A DNA stretch of 32,165 bases from assembly GCA_021323335.1 (NCBI GenBank), contig JAJTCN010000097.1, forward strand, positions 1-32,165. The letters are read 5' to 3'. The translations under genes were made by a program, and so were the position numbers. This DNA is from Ramlibacter sp. GTDB lineage: Bacteria; Pseudomonadota; Gammaproteobacteria; Burkholderiales; Burkholderiaceae_C. This document shows positions 22,548 through 30,113 of the stretch, in pieces. Within the stretch, counting starts at the first letter, position 1, and the number at the start of each line of letters is the position of its first letter. Under the pieces are notes generated by a model. The model was not told where the DNA came from and made no database searches. It saw only the letters and a program-made list of their open reading frames with translations.

Positions 22548-23449
22548 ACCACCGGCCCAGCCTGCGGCAGGCCATCGCCGACTTCGGCATGGACACCATC
22601 ACGCTGGCCGGCCCGCTGGAGGCCAAGCTGGAGGCGATGCAGGAAGCCGGCTTCGCCCAGGTGATGCTCAAGGCCAACGACCTGGTCGGCCACCCGCAAG
22701 GCTGGCAAGCCGCCGTGAAGGCGGTGCGCGCCAGCGGGCTGCGCGGCACCGGCTTCCAGGTGCTGCGCGACTTCGAGGGCCTGTCCGGCCACCTGCACCA
22801 GTACAAGGTGGATATCGCCAAGACCATGCTGGAGATGTGCGCGGCGCTCGGTTGCGACGTGCTGCTGGCGTGCTCCTCCACCTCCACCCATGCGTCGCAG
22901 GACCTCGACCACATCGCGCGCGACCTGCGCAAGCTCGCGATGCTGGCCATCCCCTTCGGCATCAGGATCGCCTACGAAGGCCTGTCCTGGGGCCGCACGG
23001 TCAACGAGTTCACCACCGCCTGGGACGTCGTCTGCCGCGCCGACTGCCCCAACCTCGGCATCGGCATCGACTCCTTCCACATCCTGGCGGCCGGGACGTC
23101 GCTGGACGCGATCGACGACCTCGACCCCGGCAAGATCTTCCTGGTGCAGCTGTCCGACTTCATGTGGCAGGAGACCCGCACCTTCGAGGAACGCATGGCG
23201 ACGGCGCGCACGTTCCGGGTGTTCCCCGGTGAAGGCGTGCACACGCAGGAGCTGGTGCAGCTGGTGTTGAAGCTGGACACGCTGGGCTACGCCGGCGACT
23301 ACAGCTTCGAGGTGTTCAACGACGACTACGTGCAGATGCCGCTGCCGATGGTGGCGCAGCGCGCGCGAAGCTCGGCACTGTGGCTGGGCGAGGACGTGCT
23401 GCGGCGCTCCGTACCTCTGCCGGGGCAGCTGAAGCTGCGCAGTCGCTGA
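22544..23449 (+). CDS. Sugar-phosphate-isomerase-like TIM barrel, probable dehydroshikimate dehydratase type
   Basis: A 301-residue xylose-isomerase-like TIM barrel. The metal-binding residues of the AsbF/QuiC group are present and well spaced: E145 (IAYEGLSWGR), D176 and H179 (GIGIDSFHI), Q202 (FLVQLSD) and E256 (YSFEVFND). IAYEGLSWGR, DSFHIL and FEVFND closely resemble 3-dehydroshikimate dehydratases, which turn dehydroshikimate into protocatechuate. It starts within the stop of the HPPD-like gene and ends 37 bp before the tannase gene. Unlike the other enzymes of the operon its catalytic site looks intact, so aromatisation of a dehydroshikimate-like ring is the best functional clue for the pathway. 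The exact substrate is inferred. Confidence 0.8.
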   Translation: MNHRPSLRQAIADFGMDTITLAGPLEAKLEAMQEAGFAQVMLKANDLVGHPQGWQAAVKAVRASGLRGTGFQVLRDFEGLSGHLHQYKVDIAKTMLEMCAALGCDVLLACSSTSTHASQDLDHIARDLRKLAMLAIPFGIRIAYEGLSWGRTVNEFTTAWDVVCRADCPNLGIGIDSFHILAAGTSLDAIDDLDPGKIFLVQLSDFMWQETRTFEERMATARTFRVFPGEGVHTQELVQLVLKLDTLGYAGDYSFEVFNDDYVQMPLPMVAQRARSSALWLGEDVLRRSVPLPGQLKLRSR

Positions 23450-23486
23450 TCCCTTACCCTTCCTGTCCTTCCTGGAGAAAAGAAGA

Positions 23487-25322
23487 ATGACCCAGTTCCC
23501 GTTGCTGGCGGGCGCGGCGCTTGCCGCGGCACTGCTTTCGGCCTGCACCAGCGTCGCTCCCGTCCAGCCCGCCGCACCGGCCGCGAGCCGCACGCTGGCC
23601 TGTGACGATTCCATCAAGACGGCGTTCAAGCCCGACGCGAACACCACCGTGGTGTCGGTCCGCCGGGTGGCCAAGGGCGAGCAGGTCGTCGCCGTCGATT
23701 CGCCGCAGCCCGTCACCATCGCCCGCGACATGTGCCTGGTGAAGCTGCTGGTGGGCCCCGGCTCCACCGCAACGGAGAAGGACCGCAATGCGCGCTCGTG
23801 GACCGAAGGCATCGGCATGGAGATCTGGCTGCCCGAGCCCGCGGGGTGGAACGAGCGCATCCGCAACTACGGCGGCGGCGGCTGGGTGGGCGGCGGCCAC
23901 CGCTACGCCGACAAGATCGGCAGCAAGCTGCCGGCGCTGGTGAACGCCAACATGGGCTATGCGTCGGGCACGCACGACGGCGGCCAGCCGCACTACCAGG
24001 ACGCCTCCTTCGCCTTCCTTTCGAGCGGCAGCGTCAACCAGGACAGCTTCTGGGACATGAGCAGCCGCGCCATCCACGAGCAGGCGGTGAAGACTCGCGC
24101 GCTGGTGGAGGCCTTCTACGGCCGCGCGCCGCGCTTCTCCTATTACGACGGCCACTCGCAAGGCGGACGCCAGGGCCTGAAGGCGGCGCAGGAATGGCCA
24201 GAGCAGTACGACGGCTTCCTGATCGGCCAGCCGGCGATCAGCGTGCCGAAGTTCAGCCTGTCCAGCCTGTACCCGCAAATCGTGATGAAGTCGGAGCTGG
24301 GTTTCACCGCGCTGGACAAGCCGGCGGCGGCGGCCTTCGCCCGCAAGGTGGCGGCGGTGAATGCGCGTGCGGTGACCAGCTGCGACCGCGAGAAGCTCGG
24401 CTTCCTGCTCGACCCCGCTGCCTGTACCTACGACCCGCTGCGCGAGGCGGAGGCGCTGTGCACCAGCGTGGTCGGCGAGGGCGTGCTGGGCACCAACGCG
24501 GACGCGGCGACCTGCATGAGCGCCAAGGAGGCGCTGGCGCTGAACAAGATCTGGCACGGCCCCACCACCGACGGCAGCTATGTGCCGGCCTCGAACCAGT
24601 CCTATGCCCATCGCAGCGGCGCGGCGCTCGGACCGAAGCAGCTGTGGTGGGGCTTCCCGCGCGGCTCCAGCCTGAACGGCGTGATCACCAACGCCAGCAC
24701 CGACATGCTGGCCATCATCATGGGCGACGTGCGCTATGCCTCGGAAGCCATCACGAACGCGTCGACTCCGGTCCGCAACCGCTGGCAGGAACTGACGTAC
24801 GCGAGCTATGCCGACGTCTTCCAGCGCGCGCTCACCCAGCCCATGCTGCGGGACTACCTGACCGACAAGCCGGAGCTGGCGCGCTTTCGCAGCCTCGGGC
24901 GCAAGATGATCCTGTGGAATGGCCTGGCCGAGGACGTGATCCCGCCGCAGGGCGCCGTGAACTACTACGAGCGCGTCAAGGCGGCGGCCGGCGGCGAGGC
25001 CGAGACGCAGAAGTTCCTGCGCATGGTCAACCTCCCCGGCGTGGCCCACAGCTCGCAGGGCCGTGCCTCCACGGTCGGCGGCAACAACAACAGCGTCCCG
25101 ATGCCCATGCTGCCCGGCAACACCAACCAGAACCCGACGCGCGAGCAGGACCCGCTGTTCAGCGCGCTGGTGGACTGGGTGGAGCGCGGCGTCGCGCCGG
25201 AGCAGATGGTGATCCGCTCGCGCGACAACGGCACGGCTTATCCGATCTGCGTGTATCCGAAGAAGATCACGTGGAACGGGAGCGGGTCGGTGAGGGACGC
25301 GGCGAGCTATAGCTGCAAGTAG
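23487..25322 (+). CDS. Tannase/feruloyl esterase family lipoprotein
   Basis: A 611-residue esterase. The signal sequence ends in the lipobox LLSAC, so it should be a membrane-anchored lipoprotein. The alpha/beta hydrolase core has the nucleophile S224 in YYDGHSQGGRQGL, an acid in WNGLAEDVIPPQGAVNYY, and a His in NLPGVAHSSQG. In most members of the family Cys residues adjoin the Ser and the His (the CS-D-HC motif, joined by a disulfide); here they are His and Ser, so both are lost together. The family hydrolyses gallate and hydroxycinnamate esters such as chlorogenate, which releases quinate. That would link it to the preceding shikimate-like genes, 37 bp upstream. A GGAGAAAAG site precedes the ATG. 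Confidence 0.88.
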   Translation: MTQFPLLAGAALAAALLSACTSVAPVQPAAPAASRTLACDDSIKTAFKPDANTTVVSVRRVAKGEQVVAVDSPQPVTIARDMCLVKLLVGPGSTATEKDRNARSWTEGIGMEIWLPEPAGWNERIRNYGGGGWVGGGHRYADKIGSKLPALVNANMGYASGTHDGGQPHYQDASFAFLSSGSVNQDSFWDMSSRAIHEQAVKTRALVEAFYGRAPRFSYYDGHSQGGRQGLKAAQEWPEQYDGFLIGQPAISVPKFSLSSLYPQIVMKSELGFTALDKPAAAAFARKVAAVNARAVTSCDREKLGFLLDPAACTYDPLREAEALCTSVVGEGVLGTNADAATCMSAKEALALNKIWHGPTTDGSYVPASNQSYAHRSGAALGPKQLWWGFPRGSSLNGVITNASTDMLAIIMGDVRYASEAITNASTPVRNRWQELTYASYADVFQRALTQPMLRDYLTDKPELARFRSLGRKMILWNGLAEDVIPPQGAVNYYERVKAAAGGEAETQKFLRMVNLPGVAHSSQGRASTVGGNNNSVPMPMLPGNTNQNPTREQDPLFSALVDWVERGVAPEQMVIRSRDNGTAYPICVYPKKITWNGSGSVRDAASYSCK

Positions 25323-25327
25323 CCTTC

Positions 25328-25353
25328 GTCATCCCCGCGGAGGCGGGGATGAC
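25328..25353. repeat. Palindromic REP-like element between convergent genes
   Basis: GTCATCCCCGC and its perfect complement GCGGGGATGAC form an 11-bp stem with a 4-nt loop. The unit is the same as those before tctB (5097-5208). It sits between the convergent tannase and gamma-glutamyltransferase stops and may serve as a bidirectional transcription end. Confidence 0.75.
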
Positions 25354-25364
25354 GGTTGGTCGGC

Positions 25365-26891
25365 CTAGAACCCCGCCGCCAACCCATCCCGCCGCGAATC
25401 CGACGCCACGACGTAGCCTTCCTTCTTCGTATCGCCCATCCGCCAGATGAACTGGCCGGCGCCGAAGTCCTGGTAGTTGTCGTTGATCACTTCCATGCGG
25501 TGGCCGCGGCTGACCAGCTCCTGCACGGTGGCTTGCGGCATCTGCTGTTCGACGTTGAGCTCCAGGCCCGCATTGAAGCGCCAGCGCGGCGCATCGCACG
25601 CGGCCTGCGGACTCTGCTTGTAGTCGATCATGCGCACCAGCGTCTGCATGTGGCCCTGCGGCTGCATGTTGCCGCCCATCACGCCGAAGCTCATGACCGG
25701 GGCGCCGTCCTTGGTGAGGAAGGCCGGGATGATGGTGTGGAAGGGACGCTTGCCCGGCGCCACCTGGTTGGGGCCCGGCTGCGTGCTGAAACCGTGGCCG
25801 CGGTTCTGCAGGCTGATGCCGAACGTGGGCTCGACGCAGCCGGAGCCGAAGCCCATGTAGTTGCTCTGGATGAAGCTGATCATCATGCCGTTCTCGTCGG
25901 CCGCGGTCAGGTAGATGGTGCCGCCCTTGACCGGGTTGCCGGCCTTGAAGTCCTGCGCCTCGGCCACGTAGCGGTAGGTGTCGGCGAAGGCGAGCTTCAT
26001 CGCCTCGATCTGCAGGTGCTGCGAATCGGCGCCGTCGAGCTTGTGCGAGGCCAGGTCGAACTTGTCCAGGATGCCCAGCGCCATCAGCGCGGCGATGCCC
26101 TGCCCGTTGGGCGGGATCTCGTGCATGGTGTAGCCGCGGTAGTTCTTGGAAATGGGCGTCACCCACTCCGGCTGGTAGCCGGCGAAGTCCTTCACCGTGT
26201 GCGCGCCGCCGTTCTCCTTGCTGAAGCGCGCCAGCGCCTCGGCGATCTCGCCCTTGTAGAAGGCTTCGCCCTTCGTCTCGGCGATCAGGCGCAGCGCGCG
26301 CGCCGCGGCCGGGAACTGGAACAGCTCGCCGACGTTCGGCGCGCGGCCCCAGGGCAGGAAGGCCTTGGCGAAGCCGGGCTGGCCTTTCAGTTCCGCCGTC
26401 GCGGCGTCCCATTTCTGCTGCACGACGATCGGGATCAGGTAGCCGCGCTCGGCGATCTCGATGGCGGGCGCCAGCAGGTCGGCGAAGGGCAGCTTGCCGT
26501 AGCGCTGCGACAGCGCCATCCACATCCCCACCGCGCCGGGGACGCTGACCGAATCGATGCCGCGCTTGGGCGGCGTCTTCGCGTCGGCGCCGTACTTCTT
26601 CGCGAAGTACTCGGGCGTCCAGCCGGCGGGCGCGGGGCCCGAGCCGTTGATGCCCTGCAGTTGCTTGCCGTCCCACAGGATCGCGAAGGCGTCGCTGCCC
26701 AGGCCGTTGCTCACCGGCTCGCAGATCATCATGGCGGCCGCCGCGGCGATGGCGGCGTCGACCGCATTGCCGCCTTTCCACAGCATGCGCAGGCCCGCTT
26801 GCGCGGCCAGCGGGTGCGAGGTGGACACCGCATTGCGCGCGAACACCGGGATGCGCGTGGTGGGATAGGGATTGTGGAAGTCGAACTGCAT
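25365..26891 (-). CDS. ggt: Gamma-glutamyltransferase family Ntn hydrolase, possibly with in-frame deletion
   Basis: A 508-residue member of the gamma-glutamyltranspeptidase family in its YwrD-like branch. Large-subunit motifs are SHPLAAQAGLRML, GGNAVDAAIAAAAA and GIDSVSVPGAVGMW; T325 in VKGGTIYLTAAD is the likely processing site and nucleophile, followed by SFIQSNYMGFGSG and the FGVMGGNMQPQGH block. No signal peptide is visible, as in cytoplasmic members of this branch. Between YRYVAE (to E311) and AQDFKAGNP, about 35-40 residues commonly seen before the nucleophile appear to be missing, without loss of frame (near 25958). It follows the LysR-linked tctC by 13 bp, suggesting uptake and breakdown of a gamma-glutamyl or amide-type compound. 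Confidence 0.88.
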   Translation of the reverse strand: MQFDFHNPYPTTRIPVFARNAVSTSHPLAAQAGLRMLWKGGNAVDAAIAAAAAMMICEPVSNGLGSDAFAILWDGKQLQGINGSGPAPAGWTPEYFAKKYGADAKTPPKRGIDSVSVPGAVGMWMALSQRYGKLPFADLLAPAIEIAERGYLIPIVVQQKWDAATAELKGQPGFAKAFLPWGRAPNVGELFQFPAAARALRLIAETKGEAFYKGEIAEALARFSKENGGAHTVKDFAGYQPEWVTPISKNYRGYTMHEIPPNGQGIAALMALGILDKFDLASHKLDGADSQHLQIEAMKLAFADTYRYVAEAQDFKAGNPVKGGTIYLTAADENGMMISFIQSNYMGFGSGCVEPTFGISLQNRGHGFSTQPGPNQVAPGKRPFHTIIPAFLTKDGAPVMSFGVMGGNMQPQGHMQTLVRMIDYKQSPQAACDAPRWRFNAGLELNVEQQMPQATVQELVSRGHRMEVINDNYQDFGAGQFIWRMGDTKKEGYVVASDSRRDGLAAGF

Positions 26892-26904
26892 GGGGTGGTC
26901 CTTC

Positions 26905-27870
26905 TCAGTCTGCCGTCAGCTTGCGGTCGGTGATGATTTTCTTCCAGCGCGCGCGGTCGGCGTTGGTCATGGCCGCGAACTGCTGCGGCGTGCCGCCCAC
27001 CGGCTCGATGCCCAGGCGGGCGAGGCGTTCCTTGACGTCGCTGTCCTGCAGTGCCTGGTTGATCGCTCCGCTCAGGCGGTTGACGATGTCGGCCGGCACG
27101 CCCTTCGGTCCGTACAGGCCGAACCAGGTGACCGTCTCGTAGCCCGGCACGGTCTCGGAGATGGCGGGCAGCTCCGGCAGCAGCGGCGAGCGCTTGGCGC
27201 CGGTGATGCCCAGCGCGCGCAGCCGGCCTTCCTTGACGTGCGGCAGGCCGCTCGGCAGCGAGTCGAAGAGCACGTCGACCTTGCCGCTCACCAGGTCCGG
27301 GATCGCCAGCGCGGTGCCGCGATAGGGAATGTGCACCAGGTAGAGCCCGGCCTGCGCCTTGAAGTATTCGGTGCCGAGGTGGACCACCGTCCCGTTGCCG
27401 CTGCTGGCGTAGTTCAGCTTGCCCGGGTTGCGCCGCGCGTGTTCGACCCACTCCTTGACCGTCTTCGCCGGCGAAGTGTTGGGCACCAGCATGATGCTGG
27501 GCGCATTGCCCACGTGCGAGATCGGCGTGAAGTCGGCAACCGCGTCGTACGGCACCTTGCCGAAGCTCGGGCCGATGCTGTGCGTGCTGCTGGTGGCCAG
27601 CAGCAGCGTGTAGCCGTCCGGAGTCGCCTTGGAGACGACATCGGAGCCGATGGTGCCGCCCGCGCCCGGGCGGTTGTCGACCACCACCGTGGTGCCGAGC
27701 CGCTCGCCCAGCTTCTGCGATACCGCGCGGGCGAAGATGTCGGTGGCGCCACCGGCGGGGAACGGGACCACCAGCCGGATCGGCTTGCCGGGATAGGCCT
27801 GGGCCAGGGCGGCCGGCGCGGCCTGCAGGGCGGCGGCGGCGAACAGGAGCGGGACGAGAAGCTTCTTCAT
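26905..27870 (-). CDS. TctC/Bug-family solute-binding protein (third copy)
   Basis: A 321-residue periplasmic receptor. The signal peptide is MKKLLVPLLFAAAALQAA through ALAQA. Family motifs follow: YPGKPIRLVVPFPAGGATDI, PDGYTLLLAT, NYASSGNGTVVHLGTEYF, HIPYRGTALAIPDL and TWFGLYGPKGVP. The ATG at 27868-27870 starts a clean signal peptide; an ATG 24 bases upstream is next to a GGAGG but adds unconserved residues, so the start is not certain. It is divergent from a LysR regulator and followed by the gamma-glutamyltransferase. No tctA or tctB is nearby, so it relies on membrane subunits from elsewhere. Confidence 0.92.
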   Translation of the reverse strand: MKKLLVPLLFAAAALQAAPAALAQAYPGKPIRLVVPFPAGGATDIFARAVSQKLGERLGTTVVVDNRPGAGGTIGSDVVSKATPDGYTLLLATSSTHSIGPSFGKVPYDAVADFTPISHVGNAPSIMLVPNTSPAKTVKEWVEHARRNPGKLNYASSGNGTVVHLGTEYFKAQAGLYLVHIPYRGTALAIPDLVSGKVDVLFDSLPSGLPHVKEGRLRALGITGAKRSPLLPELPAISETVPGYETVTWFGLYGPKGVPADIVNRLSGAINQALQDSDVKERLARLGIEPVGGTPQQFAAMTNADRARWKKIITDRKLTAD

Positions 27871-27903
27871 CGGGCCGATGATAGAAACCTCCATGACAAA
27901 GCA

Positions 27904-27920
27904 AAAGCGAATAATGCTTT
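27904..27920. promoter_or_regulatory. Candidate LysR box between tctC and lysR-type gene
   Basis: The 83-bp divergent region contains AAAGC-N7-GCTTT (27904-27908 and 27916-27920), a dyad with the size of a LysR recognition site. A second short palindrome AAGG-TTT-CCTT follows at 27931-27941. The region is markedly AT-richer than its surroundings. Two sites on one side of the regulator start fit the usual recognition-plus-activation layout of LysR proteins. Confidence 0.5.
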
Positions 27921-27953
27921 AGCCATCCTGAAGGTTTCCTTTAGCATCTCCCC

Positions 27954-28814
27954 ATGAGCAGCATCCGGCTCCTGAAGACGTTCGTGGCCGTGGCGGCGGA
28001 GGGGTCGTTCGCGGCCGCCGCCGCGCGGGTGGCGTTGACGCAGGCCGCCGTCGGCCAGCAGATGCGCGCGCTGGAGGCCGAGCTGCGCCGGCCGCTGTTC
28101 GAGCGGCAGGGCAAGTCGGTGGTGCTCAACGATGCCGGCCGGGCGCTGGTGCCGCAGGTGCGGCGCCTGCTGGGCTTGTACGAACAGATGCTGGCGCCGG
28201 CCGGCGATGCCGGCGCCATGGCCGGCACGGTGCACCTGGGGGCGGTGGTCTCCGCGGTGCGGCCGCTGATCCAGGCGACGCTGGCGCTGAAGGCGCGGCA
28301 TGCGGCGCTGGACCTGCATGTCAGCGCGGCCAAGTCCGTCGAACTGATCGCGCGGGTGCAGTCGGGCGAGCTGGATGCGGCGGTGGCCGTGCGCGAGCCC
28401 GGCGTCGGCAAGGAGCTGGCGTGGACGCCGCTCTATGGCGAGCCGATGGTGTTGCTGCTGCCGCGCAAGCTGGACGAATCGGACCCGCGCACGATCCTGC
28501 AACGGCAGCCCTTCATCCGCTTCGACCCGACGCAGCACACCGGCCACCTGGTGGAGCGCACGCTGCGGCGCCTGCGGGTCAAGCCGGTGGAGTTGCTGGA
28601 ACTGAACTCGCTGGAGAGCATCGCCGACCTGGTGCGCTCGGGCCTCGGCGTGGCCGTCGTGCCCTTGCTGCGGGACGCGCGCTGGGCCACCGACGGCAAG
28701 CTGCGCGTGCTGGAGATTCCGCGCGCCGAGGAGCGCCGGATGGCGCTGGTGCAGCGGCCGGAGTCGCCGAAGGCGGCGATCATCGCGGCGCTGGCGTCCG
28801 AGCTCTTGCCTTAG
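27954..28814 (+). CDS. LysR-family transcriptional regulator
   Basis: A 286-residue regulator with the standard N-terminal winged helix (LLKTFVAVAAEGSFAAAAARVALTQAAVGQQMRALE, then LFERQGKSVVLNDAGRAL) and a periplasmic-binding-protein-like effector domain (GTVHLGAVVSAV, GELDAAVAVREPG, SLESIADLVRSGLGVAVVP). It is divergent from the tctC-ggt operon and is its probable activator. The last codons (CTCTTGCCTTAG) lie at the border of a tandem repeat array: each downstream unit begins with a copy of this gene end in which the stop is changed to TGG. Confidence 0.9.
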   Translation: MSSIRLLKTFVAVAAEGSFAAAAARVALTQAAVGQQMRALEAELRRPLFERQGKSVVLNDAGRALVPQVRRLLGLYEQMLAPAGDAGAMAGTVHLGAVVSAVRPLIQATLALKARHAALDLHVSAAKSVELIARVQSGELDAAVAVREPGVGKELAWTPLYGEPMVLLLPRKLDESDPRTILQRQPFIRFDPTQHTGHLVERTLRRLRVKPVELLELNSLESIADLVRSGLGVAVVPLLRDARWATDGKLRVLEIPRAEERRMALVQRPESPKAAIIAALASELLP

Positions 28815-29336
28815 GTATTGCCCCCTCTCCCTCTGGGAGAGGGTTGGGGTGAGGGCAAGCGTGACGTGCCCTCGGCGGGCGGCCCTCACCCCGGCCCTCT
28901 CCCAAAGGGAGAGGGAGGAAGACACGTCAGGCGGGCGAACTCTTGCCTTGGGTATTGCTCCCTCTCCCTCTGGGAGAGGGTTGGGGTGAGGGCATGCGTG
29001 ACGTGCCCTCGGCGATGCCCTCACCCCGGCCCTCTCCCAAAGGGAGAGGGAGGAAGACACGTCGGGCGGGCGAAGTCTTGCGTTGGGTATTGCTCCCTCT
29101 CCCTCTGGGAGAGGGTTGGGGTGAGGGCATGCGTGACGTGCTCTCGGCGAGCGCCCCACCCCAACCCTCCCCCAGAGAGGGAGGGAGGAAGACACGTCGG
29201 GCGGGCGAAGTCTTGCGTTGGGTATTGCCCCCTCTCCCTCTGGGAGAGGGTTGGGGTGAGGGCAAGCGTGACGTGCTCTCGGCGGCCTGCCCTCACCCCG
29301 GCCCTCTCCCAAAGGGAGAGGGAGGAAGACACGTCA
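28814..29336. repeat. Tandem array of four ~135-bp units, each with two inverted palindromes
   Basis: This is the only stretch over 300 bp without a gene. Four units start with GGTATTGCYCC at 28814, 28951, 29086 and 29221 (spacing 137, 135 and 135 bp). Each has a hairpin CCCTCTCCC-TCT-GGGAGAGGG followed by TTGGGGTGAGGG, a variable middle (GTGACGTGCYCTCGGC), then an inverted companion CCCTCACCCCGGCCCTCTCCC-AAA-GGGAGAGGG and AGGAAGACACGTC. The third unit's second arm has diverged (CCCCCAGAGAGGGAGG). The array fills the gap between the convergent LysR and aminotransferase genes and borrows a few bases from both gene ends. The palindrome is of the CCCTCACCCCAACCCTCTCCC class common in gamma- and beta-proteobacteria. 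Confidence 0.9.
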
Positions 29337-30105
29337 GGCCTGGACCGGCGCCACCGACTCCAGGTACAGGTCGCTTGCCCGCGCCGTCATCGGCCCCGGC
29401 ACGCCCGTGCCGACCACGCGGCCGTCGATGCGCGTCACCGGCGTCACGCCGCCCAACGTGCCCGTGACGAAGGCCTCGTCGGCCGAATACACCTGCGCCA
29501 GGGTGAAGTCGCATTCGCGCGCGACGCCGCCGGCCGCGCGCCACACCTCGACCACCTTGGCCTGGGTGATGCCCTTGAAGTTGTACAGGCCGGTGGACGT
29601 CCACAGCTCCTGGCCGCGCACGATGAAGAAGTTGGTGGAGTTGCAACAGGGCCAGGCCCTTGGCGCGCGTCTCCGGCTTGGGCGCCTTGTACTCGGCCAC
29701 GATGACGACGGTGGCCTTGCCGATGACGAAGCGCGGGTCCTGGTTGGGCGTCTTCTTCATGCCGCGAGTGACCATCAGGCGCAGGTGCGCGCCGTCCTGC
29801 ATGCCGTTCTTCTCCAGCGTCTGCCAGAGGGCCTGCTTCATCTCCTCGCGCGTCATGCCGATGTCCAGCGCGATGGAGCCCGCGCCTTCGTACAGGCGGT
29901 CCATGTGCGCCTCCAGGCTGATCAGGCGCCCGCGCACCAGCCGCAGGCCCTCCCACACGCCGTCGCCAAGCGCGAAGCCGCTGTCGAAGACCGACACCCG
30001 CGCTTCATTGCGGGGGAAGAACTCGCCATTGACGTACACGAGCACACCGTCGTTGCGCGCATCGTGCGCATAGCCCTGGGCGCTGGAATCGGAAGCCTGT
30101 TTCAT
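29334..30105 (-). pseudogene. Class IV (BCAT/D-amino-acid type) aminotransferase, broken by an internal deletion
   Basis: The N-terminal part, from the ATG at 30103-30105, is normal for fold-type IV aminotransferases: VYVNGEFFPRNEARVSVFDSG, FALGDGVWEGLRLVRG, and VTRGMKKTPNQDPRF. After AKGLALL (about 29646) this frame turns to unrelated sequence. The C-terminal part resumes in another frame at CNSTNFFIVRGQELWT, then GLYNFKGITQ, ADEAFVTGTLGGVTPV and a normal end. About 35-45 residues are missing in between; in this family that segment contains the Lys that binds pyridoxal phosphate, and no substitute is visible. The start lies eight bases after the ABC ATPase stop, so this was the distal gene of the transporter operon. 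Confidence 0.85.
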
Positions 30106-30113
30106 GGGAACGC

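Noticed and set aside
28814-29336. CRISPR array
   Set aside because: The units are about 135 bp with near-identical contents and no variable spacers, and no cas genes are present.
28818-29705. Frames encoding a repeated LPLGEGWGEG-type peptide through the palindrome array
   Set aside because: Repeat peptides appear in several frames on both strands, as expected when an extragenic palindrome is translated. No start signals or non-repeat domain support a protein.
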